From contig JASMCQ010000076.1 of NCBI GenBank assembly GCA_030753265.1, positions 1 through 59,541 on the forward strand: a DNA stretch of 59,541 bases, read 5' to 3'. The position numbers and the translations under genes are program-made. Positions 55,414 to 59,541 of the stretch are shown piece by piece; position 1 is the first letter of the stretch, and every line of letters begins with the position of its first letter. Origin of the DNA: Dehalococcoidia bacterium. Lineage in GTDB: Bacteria; Chloroflexota; Dehalococcoidia; UBA3495. The notes beneath the pieces were generated by a model, which worked only from the letters and a program-made list of their open reading frames with translations, was not told where the DNA came from and ran no database searches.

Positions 55414-56355
55414 GTGAGGTATTGGCCCGGCGGCGAAAGCTCGGAGCCCAGGCCGTTCCTGGACCCATCGGGCGCGACCCGGACACAGGCCGCAAACCCT
55501 CGCCGGACACGCCGCAGCCCGGTCATGGTTGTCGCCGCGGCCATTCTTGTCCTGGTGGTGCTGGCAGTGACGCTGTGGACACAACTGGAGCGGCGGTTCA
55601 TCTTCTTCCCGTCCTCCGACATCGTCTCCACACCGGACGATGTGGGACTTGCCTACGAGGACGTGTTCTTCACCACCAGCGACGGTCTCCGGTTGCACGC
55701 CTGGTTCGTACCCGGCACGACAGACATCACCCTGCTGTGGTTTCACGGAAACGGGGGGAACATCAGCCATCGGACCGATGATCTGGCGATGTTCCATCAC
55801 CGGCTCGGGATGAACCTGATGATTATCGACTACCGCGGCTACGGCAGGAGCGATGGGAAACCATCGGAGCAAGGCACCTACCGGGACGCCCGGGCGGCCC
55901 TGCGCTACCTTGAGGGAATGCCCGGCGTATCACCGGAGAGGATCGTCTACTTCGGGCGCTCCCTGGGGGCCGCGGTGGCGGTGGAGTTGGCCGTCGACCA
56001 CCCCCCACTGGCGCTGGTCCTGGTCTCTCCCTTCGCCTCAATCGGCGACATGGCCCGCATCGCCTTCCCCCGATTGCCGGTCGGCTGGCTGGTCCGGAAC
56101 AAGTACAACTCCCTGGCCCGCGTGGCCAAAGTCCAACGCCCCCTGCTCATCCTCCACGGAGACCGGGACGAAACGGTGCCCATTTCCCAGGGGGAGAAGC
56201 TCTTCGCGGCGGCGAACCCGCCCAAGCGGTTTCAGGTCCTGCTTGGGACGGGGCACAACGACTCCCTCGCCGGCGGCGAGACAGACCATTGGGAGGTGCT
56301 GGAGGAGTTCTTGGCCGAATTGACGGCCGGTGAAGCCGGTGCCGAAACCGATTGA
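55414..56355 (+). CDS. Alpha/beta hydrolase, membrane-anchored
   Basis: The product is up to 313 residues. A single hydrophobic helix (about 38-52) is followed by an alpha/beta hydrolase domain like the BEM46/YqkD group: oxyanion FHGNGGN, DYRGYGRSDG, nucleophile elbow FGRSLGAAVA with Ser183, acid in LHGDRDETVP and His in GTGHNDS. Substrate is unknown. A start at the ATG at 55525, just before the helix, is also possible. The following SelW gene begins 57 nt later. Confidence 0.85.
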   Translation: MRYWPGGESSEPRPFLDPSGATRTQAANPRRTRRSPVMVVAAAILVLVVLAVTLWTQLERRFIFFPSSDIVSTPDDVGLAYEDVFFTTSDGLRLHAWFVPGTTDITLLWFHGNGGNISHRTDDLAMFHHRLGMNLMIIDYRGYGRSDGKPSEQGTYRDARAALRYLEGMPGVSPERIVYFGRSLGAAVAVELAVDHPPLALVLVSPFASIGDMARIAFPRLPVGWLVRNKYNSLARVAKVQRPLLILHGDRDETVPISQGEKLFAAANPPKRFQVLLGTGHNDSLAGGETDHWEVLEEFLAELTAGEAGAETD

Positions 56356-56412
56356 CATCCCCGGTCCGGCTCAATATCATCCTCCCCTTTCGACATCGGC
56401 TGGGGATGCACC

Positions 56413-56676
56413 TTGGCAACCACGAAAAAGCTGGAGTTGGAAATCCTTTACTGTCAGGATTGAGGCCACGCCCCACGCGCCGCCTGGATGGCGGGAGAAG
56501 CCTTGAGCCGCGCTGATGGGCATATCGCCAGCTTCAAGCTGACCCCCGGGCCCCACGGCAAGTTCGACGTAGTTGTCGATGGCCAGGTGATAGCCGAGCA
56601 CCGCCACGAGCCCAACGCCCACATCTTTCCCGACCTTCAAGACCTGATGAAGGTGATCAACACCCGCGTCGGCTGA
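56413..56676 (+). CDS. SelW/Rdx-type selenoprotein, UGA = Sec17
   Basis: Reading UGA 56461-56463 as selenocysteine gives an 87-residue protein with YCQDUGHAPRAAWMAGEAL: the CxxU of the thioredoxin-like Rdx family (SelW, SelT, SelH), in its usual place after the first strand. PGPHGKFDVVVDGQVIAE and the end PDLQDLMKVI complete a Rdx fold. The start is taken as TTG 56413 (GGGGA upstream); TTG 56437 is an alternative. A conventional reading finds only a 62-residue fragment from 56488, missing the redox site. SelW proteins act in thiol redox, partner unknown. Confidence 0.88.
56480..56494 (+). promoter_or_regulatory. SECIS-like hairpin of the SelW-type gene
   Basis: CCGCC (56480-56484) and GGCGG (56490-56494) enclose loop TGGAT, whose first base is 22 nt after the UGA. 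The loop and distance match the grdA hairpin. Confidence 0.55.
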
Positions 56677-56790
56677 CTAGCCGGGCGCCGTGGAAGCCAC
56701 CGGGTGCCGCCGGAGTCAACTTTCACTGCCTCCGGACGCACCCCGTAGCGCGGCGGCTAACCGCAGCGCCCAATACCGGCGAGCCGGAGG

Positions 56791-56985
56791 CTAGACCTTC
56801 TCGGCGTAGTCCAGGTTGTGCAGGTATTTGTTTCCCTCCCCTTCGCCCTCCACGATCACCACTTCATGCACGAAGTCGTCGTTGGCTTCCAGTGTCTGGG
56901 TGACCCCCGTGGTCTCGACCACCAGGCCGCCCCGGGTCTTGAACCGCAACCCGGATTCGATGCTTTCCTGCTTCGCGTAGCTCAA
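56791..56985 (-). CDS. Small conserved-looking protein of unknown function
   Basis: The 64 residues are a compact, acidic beta-type sequence: QESIESGLRFKTRGGLVVETTG then DDFVHEVVIVEGEGEGNKYLHNLDYAEKV. A TTG at 56985 with GGGGAGGGG 6 nt upstream is the best start; a longer frame to 57075 adds non-conserved sequence. No family is recognised. Confidence 0.6.
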   Translation of the reverse strand: MSYAKQESIESGLRFKTRGGLVVETTGVTQTLEANDDFVHEVVIVEGEGEGNKYLHNLDYAEKV

Positions 56986-57327
56986 TGAACTCCCCTCCCC
57001 TTCGGATAGTTTTCTGACTGGGCATCCTATAAGCGAACTTGATCTATTTTTCCCGCCCTCAGCCCAGATCGGCATCTCAAGGGCGTGGGAAAACCCGGCG
57101 CCAGAAGTCTACAAACCCTGGTGGCCGGAGTCAAGCTTTTTGCGGGTAGCCCATCGCGTGGAACGGAACTCCTTGAAGGCGTTCCATCGTCGGCCGCACC
57201 GGCGGCAGAACTCTCCTTCTGGCACTTGACGTTGGCCGTTGCGGTATATCCCGCCGGCCTGGGCATGCCGTGCTCTCCCCTGTAGCGTCCATTGCCGGCG
57301 AGCCAGAGTACTTCCCGAGGCGAACCT
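56986..57327. other. Intergenic region
   Basis: About 340 nt without a recognised gene, between two minus-strand genes (small protein and DUF503). No repeat is evident. Confidence 0.35.
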
Positions 57328-57621
57328 CTACACGCCCGAGATTATCTCCGTTTCGTAATCCAGCAACACCAGGTCATCCCGGCTCCGCTCAACGAAAGAG
57401 ACCACGTGAGAAAGGATTTCATGGGCGTGAGCGGAATCGTTGGTGACGCAGCATACTCCCAGCGTCAGCCGTTGCCACAGGTCATTATCGGCCACCTCCG
57501 CCACGGCCACGTTAAATTGGTTCCTGATCCGCGCCGTCAAGGAGCGGGCCACCTGTCGTTTGGCCTTCAAGCTGTTGGCATCCGGCAAATGCAGCATCAG
57601 CCGGCACACCCCAATATGCAA
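57328..57621 (-). CDS. DUF503 family protein (YlxP-like)
   Basis: The 97-residue protein matches DUF503: MHIGVCRLMLHLPDANSLKAK, RIRNQFNVAVAEVADNDLW and TLGVCCVTNDSAHAHEILSHVV. Bacillus YlxP lies in the rbfA/nusA operon, and the family may bind ribosomal components, but its role is unproven. TTG 57621 is preferred because GGAGG lies 6 nt upstream and the conserved sequence begins here. It is divergent from rex. Confidence 0.88.
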   Translation of the reverse strand: MHIGVCRLMLHLPDANSLKAKRQVARSLTARIRNQFNVAVAEVADNDLWQRLTLGVCCVTNDSAHAHEILSHVVSFVERSRDDLVLLDYETEIISGV

Positions 57622-57678
57622 TTCCAGCCTCCGGAGGCGTTTCATTCCGTCAGATTGACACGCAGATTGACACGGGAT

Positions 57679-57696
57679 TTGTGCCAATCTTCACAA
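57679..57696 (+). promoter_or_regulatory. Rex-box operator
   Basis: TTGTGC-CAATCT-TCACAA matches the 18-bp palindrome bound by Rex (TTGTGA-N6-TCACAA) with one mismatch. It ends 6 nt before the -35 box of the probable rex promoter. Confidence 0.7.
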
Positions 57697-57701
57697 ATAC
57701 C

Positions 57702-57729
57702 TTGACTCGATCCAAATCCTCATTATAGA
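57702..57729 (+). promoter_or_regulatory. Probable sigma-70 promoter of rex
   Basis: TTGACT (57702-57707), 16 nt, TATAGA (57724-57729). A second TATAGA follows at 57731. The Rex box lies directly upstream. Confidence 0.6.
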
Positions 57730-57866
57730 TTATAGACGGATTAAACCTGAGTTGGGTCCATCAATTGAAACCCGGTTGGTTTTCGCTCACCGCCGTTCAG
57801 CCAGGCCGCGCGGGCCGGATTGCCGGTTTGCCGGCTTGAACGAGGTGTGAAGGAGCACATATTGCC

Positions 57867-58529
57867 ATGGCGGGTAAGCCTGAACCGCAGCGGCAGCCCA
57901 GGCCTGAGGTTCCAGAGGTGGTGGTCACGCGGCTGCCACAGTACGTCCGCATCCTCGGACGCCTGGAACAGGAGGGCTCCGAGGTAGTCAGCTCCCAGCA
58001 ACTGGGGGAAAAGCTTCAGGTAACCCCCGCTCAGATACGGAAAGACCTCAGCTATTTCGGCCGGTTCGGCAAGCAGGGCCGGGGTTACAGCGTCCGCCAT
58101 CTGCTGGACCAGTTACGGGAGATCCTGGGCCTCGATATCCACTGGGACGTGGCGGTGGTGGGCGTGGGCCGCCTGGGAAGGGCCATCATCAGCTATCCCG
58201 GTTTCACCCCCGACGGGTTCCGTCTGATCGCCGCTTTCGATGCCAACCCGGAAGTCGTGGGCCGGAAGGTGGGCGGCCTGACCGTGGAATCCATGGAGAA
58301 ACTGGAAGAGCAGTTCAGGATCAAACAAATCAGCATAGCGATCGTGGCGGTCCCCGTCAGCCACACTCAAGAGGTGGTTGACCTCCTGATAGAGTGCGGT
58401 GTCCGGGCTATCGTGAACTACACGCCGACATCGCCCCAGGTCAGCAAAGGGGTGAAGATACGGAATATCGACCCGGTGCTCTCACTCCAATCGATGACCT
58501 ACTACCTGACCGATCCCGAGCCTCGATAG
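57867..58529 (+). CDS. rex: Redox-sensing transcriptional repressor Rex
   Basis: The 220-residue repressor has an N-terminal winged helix (EVVSSQQLGEKLQVTPAQIRKD, GRFGKQGRGYSV, about 35-75) and a Rossmann domain with AVVGVGRLGRAI near 96. Rex senses the NADH/NAD+ ratio: it binds DNA at low NADH and releases when NADH rises, controlling fermentation and respiration genes. A Rex-type operator lies upstream, so it is likely autoregulated. It is convergent with atpC. Confidence 0.95.
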   Translation: MAGKPEPQRQPRPEVPEVVVTRLPQYVRILGRLEQEGSEVVSSQQLGEKLQVTPAQIRKDLSYFGRFGKQGRGYSVRHLLDQLREILGLDIHWDVAVVGVGRLGRAIISYPGFTPDGFRLIAAFDANPEVVGRKVGGLTVESMEKLEEQFRIKQISIAIVAVPVSHTQEVVDLLIECGVRAIVNYTPTSPQVSKGVKIRNIDPVLSLQSMTYYLTDPEPR

Positions 58530-58538
58530 TCCGGTACC

Positions 58539-58596
58539 GGCGCCCCGTACATCCAGCAGGGGGCGCCTCGCCTTCGAGGGCCGGGCAACCCGGCCC
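58539..58596. terminator. Hairpins between convergent rex and atpC
   Basis: Two stems: GGCGCCCC (58539-58546) with GGGGGCGCC (58559-58567), and GGGCCGGG-CAA-CCCGGCCC (58578-58596). No U-tracts. They probably separate the two convergent transcripts. Confidence 0.45.
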
Positions 58597-58609
58597 GCCG
58601 GTTTAGCCT

Positions 58610-59068
58610 TTATCCGGAAGCGCTTGGGCCGGAGTCCGCCGCACCCGGCGAGATGCCGCTCCGGACCCGCCGCCGGCGGACCACGTTCAAACGAATCTGG
58701 GCCCGCCGGATGGCCATTACCGCGCGCTCCATCTGCAGGTCCTCTGCCTGGTGGGCCAGGCGCTCTTTGGCCCGTTCCACCGCCGTCTGGGCCCGGGCTT
58801 CGTCAATCTCGTCGGCCCGCTCGCAGGCATCGGCCAGGATGGTCACCTTGTTGCCGATGACCTCCATGAAGCCCCCAGTAACGGCCAGGAAAGTACCCTG
58901 TCCATCTATGCGAATCGCCACTTCCCCGGGTTGTAGAATGGTCATCAGAGGGGCGTGGTGAGGCAAAATTCCCAGTTCACCATCAATTCCGGGGGCGACC
59001 ACCATCTCCACATCGTCACCGAAGACTTGCCGCTCCGCGGTGATGATCTCCAACTGCATCGTCGCCAT
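58610..59068 (-). CDS. atpC: F-type ATP synthase epsilon subunit
   Basis: The 152-residue epsilon subunit has the N-terminal beta-sandwich (MQLEIITAERQVFGDDVEMVVAPGIDGELGILPHHAPLMT) and a C-terminal helical part (DEIDEARAQTAVERAKERL). It links the gamma rotor to the c-ring and can inhibit hydrolysis. A very basic, Arg-rich end (VVRRRRVRSG) extends past the usual length. It lies 11 nt after atpD, the normal order. Confidence 0.95.
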   Translation of the reverse strand: MATMQLEIITAERQVFGDDVEMVVAPGIDGELGILPHHAPLMTILQPGEVAIRIDGQGTFLAVTGGFMEVIGNKVTILADACERADEIDEARAQTAVERAKERLAHQAEDLQMERAVMAIRRAQIRLNVVRRRRVRSGISPGAADSGPSASG

Positions 59069-59079
59069 GGCGCAGCCCC

Positions 59080-59541
<462 letters not shown>

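Noticed and set aside
57008..57022. TTTTCTGACTGGG shared with the left window edge (10-22)
   Set aside because: Only 13 bp, not flanked by further similarity, and without the inverted motif; probably chance.

Overview
Organism. This is high-GC, densely coded bacterial DNA with many small catabolic enzymes, several MFS exporters, a preQ1 operon, a Rex repressor beside F-type ATP synthase genes, and several genes that can only be read through an in-frame UGA. The mix (LLM flavin enzymes, carboxymuconolactone decarboxylases, FAH-fold and VOC proteins, Grd-like reductase parts, UGSC protein) resembles uncultivated Chloroflexota, perhaps SAR202-type Dehalococcoidia. That placement is an inference; the window holds no rRNA or other phylogenetic anchor apart from uvrA and the atp genes.

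Layout. 1-9000: phage debris on the minus strand (prohead protease fragment, terminase fragment joined to a NarL fragment, zinc ribbon) flanks a plus-strand block with a HesB-like protein, gamma-glutamyltransferase, VOC protein, double NIPSNAP protein, MFS exporter and class V aminotransferase. 9100-13630: two minus-strand MFS carriers and an ACMSD-type amidohydrolase. 13980-15830: a GH15 gene broken by six single-base frameshifts. 16580-23650: glycine/sarcosine/betaine-reductase-like genes (selenoprotein B, GrdE-like, GrdC, selenoprotein A), interrupted by a small toxin-antitoxin island (19240-21380). 23960-28010: flavoprotein, a protein ending in a primase-like winged helix, and an MmgE/PrpD protein. 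28100-30420: queF-queD-queC-queE. 30520-42830: CcdA, RidA, Lon-N, SMP-30, twin CMD proteins, a fused FAD/Fe-S dehydrogenase, a methyltransferase, a hydratase and two oxidoreductases. 42940-48010: uvrA, an MBL hydrolase and an M16 peptidase. 48240-52090: a two-gene unit with a UGSC selenoprotein, then FAH and LLM proteins. 52660-56680: a membrane HdrD-like Fe-S protein, a zinc ribbon, an alpha/beta hydrolase and an overlooked SelW-like selenoprotein. 56790-59541: a small protein, a DUF503 protein, rex with a Rex-box operator, atpC and the 3' part of atpD.

Main result. Four genes are complete only if an in-frame UGA is read as selenocysteine: the GrdB-like gene (UGA 17616), grdA (23308), the UGSC gene (49716) and a SelW-like gene (56461). 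Each UGA sits in its family's redox motif, and each is followed by a hairpin at a distance suitable for a bacterial SECIS, so the host very probably decodes Sec. The Grd module lacks GrdD and thioredoxin partners here, its genes are in an unusual order, and its GrdE-like subunit seems to lack the Asn-Cys site that forms the pyruvoyl group. It may therefore be a divergent reductase with an unknown substrate.

Other points: intergenic DNA carries several families of palindromic repeats, one gene (GH15) is decayed although its neighbours are intact, and two phage relics share an upstream promoter-plus-hairpin arrangement.
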